Position numbers and translations under genes: made by a program
Notes under the pieces: model-generated
Database searches by the model: none
The model's input: the letters and a program-made list of their open reading frames with translations, nothing else
What the model was told of the DNA's origin: nothing
NCBI GenBank assembly: GCA_002790635.1
Contig: PFVN01000065.1
Span: forward strand, 1 to 11,795
DNA from: Candidatus Moranbacteria bacterium CG_4_9_14_3_um_filter_42_9
GTDB taxonomy: Bacteria > Patescibacteriota > Minisyncoccia > Moranbacterales > UBA2206
Direction: 5' to 3'
DNA length: 11,795 bases
Part shown: positions 1 through 7,030 of the stretch, piece by piece
How the letters are laid out: every line of letters begins with the position of its first letter
Numbering within the stretch: position 1 is the first letter of the stretch

Positions 1-341
1 ATATAGGAAGCCTAAACTTTACGAAAAAAATTAAATATTTAAAAAAAGCACGCTGCCTTCTATTCCCAATTCTCTGGGAGGAGCCGTTCGGACTGGTTAT
101 GGTTGAAGCTCTCGCCTGCGGCACGCCGGTAGTTGCCTTTAGGAGAGGATCGGTTCCGGAAATCATTCAAGACGGAGTGAACGGATTTGTCGTCGAGAAT
201 GTTGATGAGATGGTTGAGGCGGTTGGAAAAGTCGCAACGATTTCACCAGTCAAATGCAGGGAGAGCGTCGAGAAACGCTTTTCAGTGGAGCGCATGATCG
301 ATGAGTACGAAGATCTTTTCAAGGAGATTGCGGTAAAATAA
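1..341 (+). CDS. GT4-family glycosyltransferase, C-terminal fragment (5' end outside window)
   Basis: The reading frame is open from base 3 to the TAA at 339-341, so only about the last 112 residues are present. It is the nucleotide-sugar-binding half of a GT-B glycosyltransferase: the E-x7-E signature of family GT4 is visible (EPFGLVMVE; Glu codons at 81-83 and 105-107), followed by ALACGTPVVAFRRGSVPEII and a DGVNGFVV stretch, the usual order in this family. The C-terminal helix ends YEDLFKEIAVK. Such enzymes transfer a sugar from a nucleotide donor to a lipid or glycan acceptor at the cytoplasmic membrane; donor and acceptor cannot be told from this part. The P-type ATPase starts 19 bp downstream, so the two may be co-transcribed. 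A decayed copy of this 3' end appears at 4986-5033. Confidence 0.9.
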   Translation, partial: IGSLNFTKKIKYLKKARCLLFPILWEEPFGLVMVEALACGTPVVAFRRGSVPEIIQDGVNGFVVENVDEMVEAVGKVATISPVKCRESVEKRFSVERMIDEYEDLFKEIAVK

Positions 342-360
342 AAATGAAACAGAATAAATA

Positions 361-3054
361 ATGGATAAGAACGGAGAATATTATTTTCAAGAAACCGAGA
401 GTGTCATAGGCGCCCTCCGTTCCAGCCAGCACGGCCTTTCTTCGGCTGATGCCAAAAAGAGGCTTTTGGAAAACGGCTATAACGAACTGCCGGAAGCCGA
501 ACGGGATAGCTACCTGTCAATTTTCCTCCGGCAATTCAAAAGCCCGCTTATTTATATACTGCTGGCCGCCGGAATCGTAGTTTTTCTGATGGGAGAAACC
601 ATTGACGCATCGATTATTTTTTTTGTGATTATTTTTAATGCGGCAGTGGGCGCGATCCAGGAAGGAAAAGCGCAAAATACATTTCTGGCTCTCAAAAAAT
701 TTATCAAAGGCAGAGCAACCATCCTCCGAGACGGCGAAGAAATGATCGTATCCGACAGAGAAATTGTTCCCGGCGATATTATTGTCATTCGCGAAGGAGA
801 AAAGGTTCCGGCGGACGCGCGCCTCATAGTTTCCAATTACCTCAAAATCAATGAAGCGGCGCTGACGGGAGAATCCATCCCTAAATTCAAAACAACTGAG
901 GCTATTAAGAATGCGGATATTCCCGTTATGAACCGGGAAAATATGGTTTATAAAGGCACGGCTGTTGTTTCTGGAAATGGAAAAGCAATCGTCGTCGCAA
1001 CGGGAATAAATACTTTTCTGGGAAGCATTGCCAAGGAAACCCTGGGCATTGATTCCGAATTTCCGCTCAAAAACGACATCAGTAAATTGTCTCGCCTGGT
1101 GATTGTTTTCGTGCTGGCGGTTTCAGCGGCTCTTTTTGTTTTGGGATTATTCAACGGCCACGCGCTAAAAGATATTTTCAAAACAATGGTAGCCATATCC
1201 GTTTCCGTCATTCCGGAAGGCCTGCCAATCGTCATCACGCTGGTTCTGGCTGGCGGAGTCTGGCGGATGGGCAAGAAAAATGTCCTGGTCAAAAAGCTCC
1301 AGGCGGTTGAGGTGCTGGGCGAGACGAGAGTTCTGGCGGTCGACAAGACCGGAACAGTTACTAAAAACGAATTGGTGGTGGAAGAAATTTATGCCGGAAG
1401 CAATTTTTTTGAGGTATCAAGCGATGGATATGCTCCCAAAGGCGAAGTCAGGCTCGGCGGAAAAATAATTGACCCGCTCAATCACCCTGAGCTTTTGCTG
1501 GCCGGAAAAATAGCCGCTCTCAACAGTAGCGCTAATCTGATTTTTGAAAAAAAGAAAGGAGCTTGGAGAATAGCCGGCGATCCGACGGAAGGGTCAATGG
1601 CGGTGTTTTCCAAAAAAATCGGTTTTCATCGCGACGATCTGCTGGCCGAAGCGCCTCTTCTGGATGAGACTCCTTTTGATTATGAGGTGAAATTCCATGC
1701 GTCCCTTCATGGACAAAAAGGCGGCAATTTTTTGGCAATAACCGGTTCGCCGGAAGCCATTTTGGACTTATCTGGATGTGAATGGAATATTAGCGATGCC
1801 AAGACACTCGCAAAAGAAAGGAGACAATCTATTCAGTCAGTCATGCACTCCATGTCCCAAAAGGGCCTGCGGGTCATCGGATTCGCTTTTTGCGAGACAG
1901 CAATTGGAAAAATTGATAAAGAAAATATTCCCCAGCTCGTTTTTGGAGGATTTTTTGGTATCAAAGACGCGCTGCGTGAAGAAGTTAAGGATGCAGTCAA
2001 GCGGGTAGCTATGTCCGGAATCAAAGTGGTTATGATAACCGGCGACCACGAAATTACCGCCAGGGCAATCGCCGAAGAAGCCGGGATTTATAAATCGGAG
2101 GATGAAATTTTAAGCAGCAAAGAAATAGAAAAACTAAGCGATGAAGAATTGGCGCAAAAAATAAAAAACGTTTCTGTTTTTGCCCGCATCACTCCCGATC
2201 AAAAACTCAGGATAATCAGAGCTTACCAGTCCAATAGCATAGTAATCGCGATGACGGGCGACGGAGTCAATGACGCGCTTTCTCTCACGGCGGCTGACAT
2301 CGGAATCGGCATGGGAAAAATCGGCACGGAGGTAGCCAAGGAAGCTTCGGATATCATTCTGCTTGACGACAATTTTGGAAACATCACCCACGGCGTTAAT
2401 GAAGGGAGGATCATTTTTAATACGATTAAAAAAGTTGTTCTTTATCTTTTTTCTACCAGCCTGGGAGAAGTTTTCGTTATCCTGGGGGCGCTTCTGCTCG
2501 GTTTTCCTCTGCCGATTCTAGCCGCTCAGATATTGTGGCTTAATCTCGTGACGGATGGGTTTCTGGATGTGGCGCTGGCCATGGAACCGGGAAAACAAGG
2601 CAAGCCCGGATCTTACAAAAAAACCTTTATCGTAGATAAATTAATGCTCCAGCGAATGTTCCTTATGGCTCTCCCGATGGCCATTGGAACATTGTATTTA
2701 TTCAGCCTGAATTACGAAACAGACATTGCAAAAGCCTGGACGATTTCACTGACAACGCTCGCGGTCTTCCAATGGTTCAACGCCTGGAATTGCCGGTCAA
2801 AGGAAAGATCGATTTTCAGGATGAATCCATTTTCCAATAAGTTTTTGGCGGGAGCCATGCTGATTGTCATATCGCTCCAGCTCTTGGCGGTATATAATCC
2901 GCTTTTTCAGAAAATTCTGCGAACGGTTCCGCTATCAGGAAAAGAATGGACAACTATTATCCTGGTTGCGTTTTCGATAATAGTCGTTGAAGAAATAAGA
3001 AAAAATACCGGTAAATTCGCATATTCCGTCATGCGCTTTGGAAATAGATGTTAA
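361..3054 (+). CDS. P2-type cation-transporting ATPase (Ca2+-ATPase-like)
   Basis: This 897-residue integral-membrane pump has the full P2 architecture: an N-terminal cation_ATPase_N region, M1-M2 (about 55-100), an actuator domain with TGES at 169-172, M3-M4 with PEGLP at 285-289, the phosphorylated Asp in DKTGT (D328), a nucleotide-binding domain, the hinge motif TGDGVND at 632-638, and M5-M10 in the last 220 residues. Compared with SERCA, site II looks intact (E286, N728 and D732 correspond to E309, N796 and D800), as do E703 (E771) and T731 (T799). The N768 equivalent is S700 and the E908 equivalent is Q804, which fits pumps with a single Ca2+ site (PMR1-like), but the ion is not proven. 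The Lys of the usual KGAPE nucleotide-binding motif is T461. It probably exports Ca2+ or a related cation. The start is the ATG at 361; there is no clear Shine-Dalgarno. The gene converges on a minus-strand gene 13 bp away with no terminator visible between them. Confidence 0.93.
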   Translation: MDKNGEYYFQETESVIGALRSSQHGLSSADAKKRLLENGYNELPEAERDSYLSIFLRQFKSPLIYILLAAGIVVFLMGETIDASIIFFVIIFNAAVGAIQEGKAQNTFLALKKFIKGRATILRDGEEMIVSDREIVPGDIIVIREGEKVPADARLIVSNYLKINEAALTGESIPKFKTTEAIKNADIPVMNRENMVYKGTAVVSGNGKAIVVATGINTFLGSIAKETLGIDSEFPLKNDISKLSRLVIVFVLAVSAALFVLGLFNGHALKDIFKTMVAISVSVIPEGLPIVITLVLAGGVWRMGKKNVLVKKLQAVEVLGETRVLAVDKTGTVTKNELVVEEIYAGSNFFEVSSDGYAPKGEVRLGGKIIDPLNHPELLLAGKIAALNSSANLIFEKKKGAWRIAGDPTEGSMAVFSKKIGFHRDDLLAEAPLLDETPFDYEVKFHASLHGQKGGNFLAITGSPEAILDLSGCEWNISDAKTLAKERRQSIQSVMHSMSQKGLRVIGFAFCETAIGKIDKENIPQLVFGGFFGIKDALREEVKDAVKRVAMSGIKVVMITGDHEITARAIAEEAGIYKSEDEILSSKEIEKLSDEELAQKIKNVSVFARITPDQKLRIIRAYQSNSIVIAMTGDGVNDALSLTAADIGIGMGKIGTEVAKEASDIILLDDNFGNITHGVNEGRIIFNTIKKVVLYLFSTSLGEVFVILGALLLGFPLPILAAQILWLNLVTDGFLDVALAMEPGKQGKPGSYKKTFIVDKLMLQRMFLMALPMAIGTLYLFSLNYETDIAKAWTISLTTLAVFQWFNAWNCRSKERSIFRMNPFSNKFLAGAMLIVISLQLLAVYNPLFQKILRTVPLSGKEWTTIILVAFSIIVVEEIRKNTGKFAYSVMRFGNRC

Positions 3055-3067
3055 ATACTTTTTATAG

Positions 3068-4921
3068 CTATTCCAAATCATCGATCCCATTATTAATTTC
3101 CTCTTTTGTTTCTTCCTCAGTCAGTCCTAAAGATACTGCGTCTTCCGTTATTTCAGCAGTTGCACTTTCTTCGATTTTCGTTTCGACGGCTTCGTCTGCC
3201 GATGTTTTTTCTTTACCAGCCAGCAGTTTGTTCCAAGTAAAAAGCTGGGTGATTTGCTGTTTCTGGATCGGTATTTCTTTTTCAGATTCGCCCTGCCGCA
3301 GTTGTGTTACAGCCTCCGGTTTGGGAATAAATCTCCAAACTGTGAGCGTGCCGAAATTTTTAATTTCGGCAACTGTAAACTTCTGCTTGTAATCCTGGAT
3401 ATTACTCCCGGTGAATTTTATCGCGAAATAATTCGCTTCTTGATATATGATGTTGTTTTTCATTTTTCCGCTGTAAATAATGCCCTTCCTTTCCAAATGA
3501 TACCAAATGACTGGTTCATATTCGTGCTTGGCCTTGAAATATACCGGGTAATTATTCTGCCGATAAACAGCTTCGATATAATCAGCGATGGCGTATTGCT
3601 GGGATAATGTTATGCGGGCGACATTGGGGAACACATCTTCGGTTTCAACCGAAAGTGGTTCCTTCCCGACCCTATTTAATTGTGAAAAATATCGGTTAAG
3701 TCCGCGCGCATTGGTAGCTAAGGGAAAGGATAAAGCTGCAAGAACCAGAAATGTTCCGATCTTTTTTATCTTAGCGAGTCTTTCCAGAAGCAATCCGAAG
3801 AATACGAACGGCAAAGGAGCAGCAACTAAAAAAAATCTAGGATAGATATTAAATCCGCTTTTTTTGACAAAAAAGAAGTAGGAAAAAGAAACTAAAAACC
3901 ACAACACAATCAGCCAGAGAAAATCTTTTCTTTTCCTGTCCTTTTCTTTCCAAAGGCTGTAAAACAAGACAAGAAGCGCTAGAGAAAGTGTGGCAATAGC
4001 TGCAATCCTCCAAGCCTTATGTTCCGGATTAGAAAATCCGTAGCCGGTCAGCTTCTTGCCGTTTATATGGTCAATTCCAGTGACAATGAGAAAATACTCC
4101 GAAGCATTGTAATGAATAACTTGAACGAGTTTTTCATTGAAATTACCGCTTCCGTTTCCGGAGCGATTGAATTTATGAATGAAATATCGAAGATTCTGCC
4201 CTTTGGTTTCTATGTCGCTTATGATGACCGGAGAATAAAGAATAAATAAAACTAAAAGAACGCCAGCCCAGGTGCGGAGTTTGAATCTGGGCCGGCAGAT
4301 AATGAGCAAGGGAAGAACAATGGCCGGAATGACAAAGAAAGCATTAAAATGAATTTGAGTTATGATAACCATTATGGCTGAAGAAATAATGAACCATGAG
4401 TTTTTTTTCTTTTCATCTTCAGAAAAGCTTCGAAGTAAGGAATAGAAGGCTAGAAGAATAAGAAAAGGAAGTACATTAGGACTCCATGAAAATCGGCTGT
4501 AGCTGACCATATACAGTGATGTGCAGTATATGGCAAGAAGGCCTATGGAGATGAAATGAGAAAAATATCTGCGGCAAAACAAGTAAAAAAGAGGCAATGA
4601 AAGAATGGAAAAAATAAGCACCAGCATGGCATGGCCGGGAGGCGTATTGCCGAATACTTTCGCACTCAGGTATTCCAGGTAGTAAAAAGCCGGACCCAGC
4701 CGCAAAGCTCTGCCTCCACCGGCAGTCGGCCCTAAAAGCGGAAGATTACTAACGCCACTATCCACGGCCGGCGATACAAGGAGCGTGTCATAGGACTGGT
4801 CGATTTCAAAGTGTAGCCAATCAGAGAAGTTATAGGAACGCAAAAAAATCCCAAGAAATATCAAGAGCAGCACCAATATGATCTCTTGTTTATTTTTTTT
4901 GATTTTTTCGGTAAATTCCAT
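3068..4921 (-). CDS. GT-C membrane glycosyltransferase, GT39/ArnT-like
   Basis: This predicted polytopic membrane protein has 617 residues. A short basic N-terminus is followed by a first membrane segment (about 14-28) and then an external loop carrying acidic residues (EIDQSYD, D41 and D45), where GT-C enzymes of the PMT/ArnT type keep their catalytic Asp. About ten more hydrophobic segments follow up to about residue 400, then a soluble domain of about 170 residues. The last 50 residues are strongly acidic (rich in E, T, A and D). Proteins of this type transfer sugars from polyprenyl-phosphate carriers to lipid or protein acceptors outside the membrane. The ATG at 4919-4921 has a weak GGAA 8 nt upstream. 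The family call is from topology and the Asp loop only; sequence identity to a characterised member was not tested. Confidence 0.78.
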   Translation of the reverse strand: MEFTEKIKKNKQEIILVLLLIFLGIFLRSYNFSDWLHFEIDQSYDTLLVSPAVDSGVSNLPLLGPTAGGGRALRLGPAFYYLEYLSAKVFGNTPPGHAMLVLIFSILSLPLFYLFCRRYFSHFISIGLLAIYCTSLYMVSYSRFSWSPNVLPFLILLAFYSLLRSFSEDEKKKNSWFIISSAIMVIITQIHFNAFFVIPAIVLPLLIICRPRFKLRTWAGVLLVLFILYSPVIISDIETKGQNLRYFIHKFNRSGNGSGNFNEKLVQVIHYNASEYFLIVTGIDHINGKKLTGYGFSNPEHKAWRIAAIATLSLALLVLFYSLWKEKDRKRKDFLWLIVLWFLVSFSYFFFVKKSGFNIYPRFFLVAAPLPFVFFGLLLERLAKIKKIGTFLVLAALSFPLATNARGLNRYFSQLNRVGKEPLSVETEDVFPNVARITLSQQYAIADYIEAVYRQNNYPVYFKAKHEYEPVIWYHLERKGIIYSGKMKNNIIYQEANYFAIKFTGSNIQDYKQKFTVAEIKNFGTLTVWRFIPKPEAVTQLRQGESEKEIPIQKQQITQLFTWNKLLAGKEKTSADEAVETKIEESATAEITEDAVSLGLTEEETKEEINNGIDDLE

Positions 4922-4985
4922 GATTTTTCCATTTTATCATCTTTTTTGAAGCTATGGAAGCAAGCGAAGCGGATAGTAAAACTTA

Positions 4986-5033
4986 AAGATGCTAATATAC
5001 GAAGATCTTTTTAATAAGATTGCTTTAAAATAG
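4986..5033 (+). pseudogene. Remnant of a GT4 glycosyltransferase 3' end
   Basis: In frame, 4998-5033 reads YEDLFNKIALK then TAG. The end of the glycosyltransferase at 1-341 reads YEDLFKEIAVK then TAA. At DNA level the 36-bp stretches match at 30 positions, including an identical 14-base run (tacgaagatctttt). A little further upstream KMLI may correspond to ERMIDE with two codons lost, and a stop lies in frame at 4977-4979, so nothing longer is open. A terminator-like hairpin follows at 5099-5123. I read this as the tail of a decayed paralogue or duplication, but the match is short. Confidence 0.5.
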
Positions 5034-5098
5034 CCAAAAAAACCTTCAATAGTTTGATTAAATAAATTTTTAGAATATAGGGTGAGCAACATTAGCGC

Positions 5099-5123
5099 CA
5101 AGGCTTTCATAGGCCTTGTTTTT
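5099..5123 (+). terminator. Terminator-like hairpin downstream of the glycosyltransferase remnant
   Basis: CAAGGC (5099-5104) and GCCTTG (5113-5118) form a perfect 6-bp stem with an 8-nt loop, followed directly by five T. The position 66 bp after the remnant's stop suggests it once ended that gene's transcript. A second small palindrome, ATTCC-TAA-GGAAT, follows at 5125-5137. Confidence 0.5.
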
Positions 5124-5174
5124 ATTCCTAAGGAATGTTGTATTTTTCAGTCTCTGTTGTATTAACTAACATGA

Positions 5175-5280
5175 ACCCCGTTAGAATTTTGAATTATTCT
5201 AAATTGGGGCATAGATTAATAAATTGTTAATAATTTTACACTAGTGGCATTTGCTCATTTTTGTAAAATTCTAACGGGGT
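5175..5280. repeat. Perfect 16-bp inverted repeat bounding 106 bp
   Basis: ACCCCGTTAGAATTTT (5175-5190) and AAAATTCTAACGGGGT (5265-5280) are exact reverse complements, separated by 74 bp of A/T-rich sequence. A third, degenerate copy of the right arm (ATTCTAAATTGGGG, about 5194-5207) lies close to the left arm and could pair with it instead (TTAGAAT with ATTCTAA). The right arm contains the first two bases of the GTG at 5279. It may be a miniature inverted-repeat element or a regulatory hairpin; no target-site duplication was evident. Confidence 0.75.
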
Positions 5281-5755
5281 GAAACTGCCAATACCGAAAA
5301 ATATGCCCCAGTTCAGCGATTCTCCGTCACTATTCATATCTGCCAACGCTTATGAGGCTCTTTTTTACTTAGCGCATCAGGGCATAATGGAAGAACTGGA
5401 ATCGTTTAAAATGTCGCGGGATACGAAGGATAAGAAACAATTCCAGGCGAGAGTGAACTACACGATCCACAGTCTTTTGGACGAATATCAATTCCGGAGC
5501 ATCTATCTGTTTGCGCCTGAACATGTGGCCAAGCGCATAGTTAAAAGACTAGAACCGAGCGAGGAGGAGAGAATAAAAATCAAATTTTTCGGCGAATATA
5601 CCCAGCTCAATCCGCTGAAACTGCTGAAAATGTTTTGGGAACAAATTGATATACTTATAAAGTCCTCTATCGCTCCGCCGATGAGCTTGAAGATAAAAAA
5701 AATAATTGACCACAGAAGCCTAAGACACCCGGCGATTCAGAAAATCAAGATATAA
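5279..5755 (+). CDS. Conserved-looking hypothetical protein, possibly host-attachment/baeRF-like
   Basis: The frame encodes 158 residues from a GTG at 5279, or 150 from the ATG at 5303. Neither start has a convincing Shine-Dalgarno, and the GTG lies at the edge of an inverted repeat. The protein is soluble and mixed alpha/beta, with no signal peptide or membrane segment. A segment near the middle, FRSIYLFAPEHVAKRIVKRL, resembles the strand-helix (an AP dipeptide followed by a basic helix) found in host-attachment-protein and bacterial/archaeal release-factor-like domains. That assignment is from memory of the pattern and is weak. It stands alone between the repeat-rich spacer and the rplJL operon, and it ends 1 bp into the A-tract of a shared bidirectional terminator. 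Confidence 0.7.
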   Translation: MKLPIPKNMPQFSDSPSLFISANAYEALFYLAHQGIMEELESFKMSRDTKDKKQFQARVNYTIHSLLDEYQFRSIYLFAPEHVAKRIVKRLEPSEEERIKIKFFGEYTQLNPLKLLKMFWEQIDILIKSSIAPPMSLKIKKIIDHRSLRHPAIQKIKI

Positions 5756-5780
5756 AAAAAGCCCCAGAAGGGGCTTTTTT
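5754..5780. terminator. Bidirectional intrinsic terminator
   Basis: AAAAAAAGCCCC-AGAA-GGGGCTTTTTT is a hairpin flanked by an A-tract and a T-tract, so it can end transcription from both sides: the hypothetical gene at 5279-5755 (plus) and the rplJ-rplL operon (minus, stop codon at 5797-5799). It also shows that rplL is the last gene of its operon. Confidence 0.93.
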
Positions 5781-5796
5781 AAAACTAGTCTTTCGA

Positions 5797-6234
5797 TTAT
5801 TTCAAAGTTACTGTCGCACCAGCCTCTTCCAGCTTCTTTTTCATCGCTTCCGCATCAGCTTTGGCGACTTTTTCCTTGATGACTTTAGGAGCGGCATCTA
5901 CCAGGTCCTTGGCGTCTTTGAGTCCCAACCCAGTCGCTTCGCGAACGGCCTTGATGACATTGATCTTGGACGCACCGACGGCTGTAACTTCCACGTCAAA
6001 TTCGCTCTTTTCCTCAACGGCTTCCGCGGCGGCAGCGGGAGCGGCACCAGCCATCATCATGGGAGCAGCCGCGCTCACGCCGAATTTTTCCTCCAAAACC
6101 TTCACTAACTCAGAAAGATCCAAAACACTCATTTTCTCAATTTCGGAAACAAGCTTTTGAAATTTTTCCGGAACTTTTACCTCTTCCTTGTCCGCCTTAG
6201 CTTCATCGGCGGCGGGCTTTTTTTCTTCCGTCAT
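5797..6234 (-). CDS. rplL: 50S ribosomal protein L7/L12
   Basis: The product has 145 residues. It is the flexible-stalk protein of the large subunit; dimers bind the L10 C-terminus and recruit translational GTPases. The N-terminal dimerisation helices ([23 protein letters not shown]), the Ala-rich hinge, and the C-terminal GTPase-contact domain ([23 protein letters not shown]) are all present. It is about 20-25 residues longer than the usual 120-125 because of a Lys/Glu/Ala-rich N-terminal extension (roughly the first 22 residues); a shorter start would have no better ribosome site. It lies 26 bp after rplJ. No Shine-Dalgarno is visible. The usual downstream neighbours rpoB and rpoC are absent, and a terminator follows. 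Confidence 0.97.
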   Translation of the reverse strand: MTEEKKPAADEAKADKEEVKVPEKFQKLVSEIEKMSVLDLSELVKVLEEKFGVSAAAPMMMAGAAPAAAAEAVEEKSEFDVEVTAVGASKINVIKAVREATGLGLKDAKDLVDAAPKVIKEKVAKADAEAMKKKLEEAGATVTLK

Positions 6235-6260
6235 ATTATTTTATTGATTAAATTTATTAA

Positions 6261-6785
6261 TTAACTTTGTTTAGCATCCGCTAGAGCCTTTAAAACATTT
6301 ACTAGTCCCCTCAGATTTCCCGCTAATGCATTCACGAATCCGGAAACCGGAGCATTCAGAGTCCCGACTAATTTCGCCAAAAGTTCTTGTTTCCCGGGAA
6401 TGAGCGCCAAAGCTTTTACCCCTTCAGCAGACAATTCCTTGGTGCCTAAAATTCCTCCGACCATCTTTATATTTTCGTTGACCTTGGCCGCCTTAGCGAT
6501 TATCTTGGCAGCTGCCACTTCATCCTGGCTGGAAATCGCCAGAGAGATTTGACCCTCTAGTTTCTTCATGTCTATTTCTAAGCCTGCCTCTTTCAGCGCC
6601 AAATTCATCAAGGTTTTTTTCGCAACCCTGAAATCCACACCTTCTTTTTTTAGCTCTCGACGAAGCGCCATCATGTCCTTGACTTCGAAGCCCTTGTAAT
6701 CAGAAAAAACCACCGCCTTGGACTGCTTTAATTTCTCCGCTAAATCATGGATGATTACCTTTTTTTGTTCTTTAGTCTGCGCCAT
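6261..6785 (-). CDS. rplJ: 50S ribosomal protein L10
   Basis: The 174-residue length is normal for L10, which anchors L7/L12 dimers to the stalk base of the 50S subunit. Diagnostic stretches include KAVVFSDYKGFEVKDMMALRRELKKEGVDFRVAKKTL near the N-terminus and the GTLNAPVSGFVNALAGNLRGLVNVLKALAD helix that carries the L12-binding tail. The ATG at 6783-6785 has no Shine-Dalgarno in the A-rich upstream 15 bases. It is transcribed from a promoter about 200 bp upstream through an L10 leader and an attenuator-like hairpin, so it is probably autoregulated by L10 or the L10-L12 complex. rplK and rplA, which often precede it, are not here. Confidence 0.97.
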   Translation of the reverse strand: MAQTKEQKKVIIHDLAEKLKQSKAVVFSDYKGFEVKDMMALRRELKKEGVDFRVAKKTLMNLALKEAGLEIDMKKLEGQISLAISSQDEVAAAKIIAKAAKVNENIKMVGGILGTKELSAEGVKALALIPGKQELLAKLVGTLNAPVSGFVNALAGNLRGLVNVLKALADAKQS

Positions 6786-6798
6786 TTTTGTCTATTTT

Positions 6799-6827
6799 AA
6801 AAAATAAAAATCCGCGTTTCCCGCAGA
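6799..6827 (-). terminator. Candidate transcription attenuator in the rplJ leader
   Basis: On the minus strand TCTGCG (6827-6822) pairs with CGCGGA (6816-6811) around a GGAAA loop, with one G-T pair, and is followed at once by TTTTTATTTTTT. This is an intrinsic-terminator shape only 14 bp before the rplJ start. With an L10-binding leader upstream, it fits premature termination when L10 is in excess. The stem is short, so strength is uncertain. Confidence 0.6.
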
Positions 6828-6837
6828 CCTTACTTTT

Positions 6838-6932
6838 GTCATTCCGGGCCCGACCCGAAATCTAATTATTTTATTAGATCCTGAATCTCCGCCCGAGGCG
6901 AATCAGCCTAGGGCTGAAAAGTTCAGGATGAC
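6838..6932. repeat. 95-bp palindromic MITE-like element inside the rplJ leader
   Basis: The element is bounded by GTCAT (6838-6842) and ATGAC (6928-6932). It contains a TCTAAT/ATTAGA hairpin (6861-6878) and a long stem, ATCCTGAA (6878-6885) with TTCAGGAT (6922-6929), which encloses two smaller hairpins, CGCC-CGA-GGCG (6890-6900) and CAGCC-TAG-GGCTG (6904-6916). It is non-coding. The phrase CATCCTGAAC...TTCAGGATC resembles dispersed intergenic palindromes I know from many bacterial genomes; copy number in this genome cannot be seen here. Confidence 0.65.
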
Positions 6933-6939
6933 AATTGTT

Positions 6940-6980
6940 TCCTCGGCAGGATTTATGCCTTAAGCACCTGCTGTCTGGGG
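6940..6980 (-). ncRNA. Ribosomal protein L10 leader (autoregulatory 5' UTR element)
   Basis: The minus strand reads CCCCAGACAGCAGGTGC, then TTAAGGCATAAAT, then CCTGCCGAGG. This matches the conserved core of the L10 leader family (RF00557 in Rfam, recalled from memory): a GCAGG/CCTGC stem with AGACA and GCCGAGG flanks forming the kink-turn that binds L10 or L10-L12. It lies directly downstream of the predicted transcription start and upstream of rplJ, as expected. Sequence identity of the core is strong; the full consensus fold was not computed. Confidence 0.88.
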
Positions 6981-6984
6981 ATAT

Positions 6985-7013
6985 ATATTATTGTACTATC
7001 AAACCTATATCAA
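6985..7013 (-). promoter_or_regulatory. Sigma-70 promoter of the rplJ-rplL operon
   Basis: TTGATA (7013-7008), a 17-bp spacer and TAATAT (6990-6985) on the minus strand put the start of transcription near 6978, at the first bases of the L10 leader. A second TTGACA at 7030-7025, overlapping the end of rpsP, has no well-spaced -10. Confidence 0.75.
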
Positions 7014-7030
7014 ACTTTATTTGCTGTCAA

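Noticed and set aside
3055..3067. Terminator between the convergent ATPase and GT-C genes
   Set aside because: The 13-bp gap and adjoining bases show no stable stem with a T-tract.
7025..7030. TTGACA overlapping the rpsP stop as the -35 of the rplJ promoter
   Set aside because: No -10 lies at 16-18 bp; the TTGATA-17-TAATAT pair further down fits better and places the start at the L10 leader.
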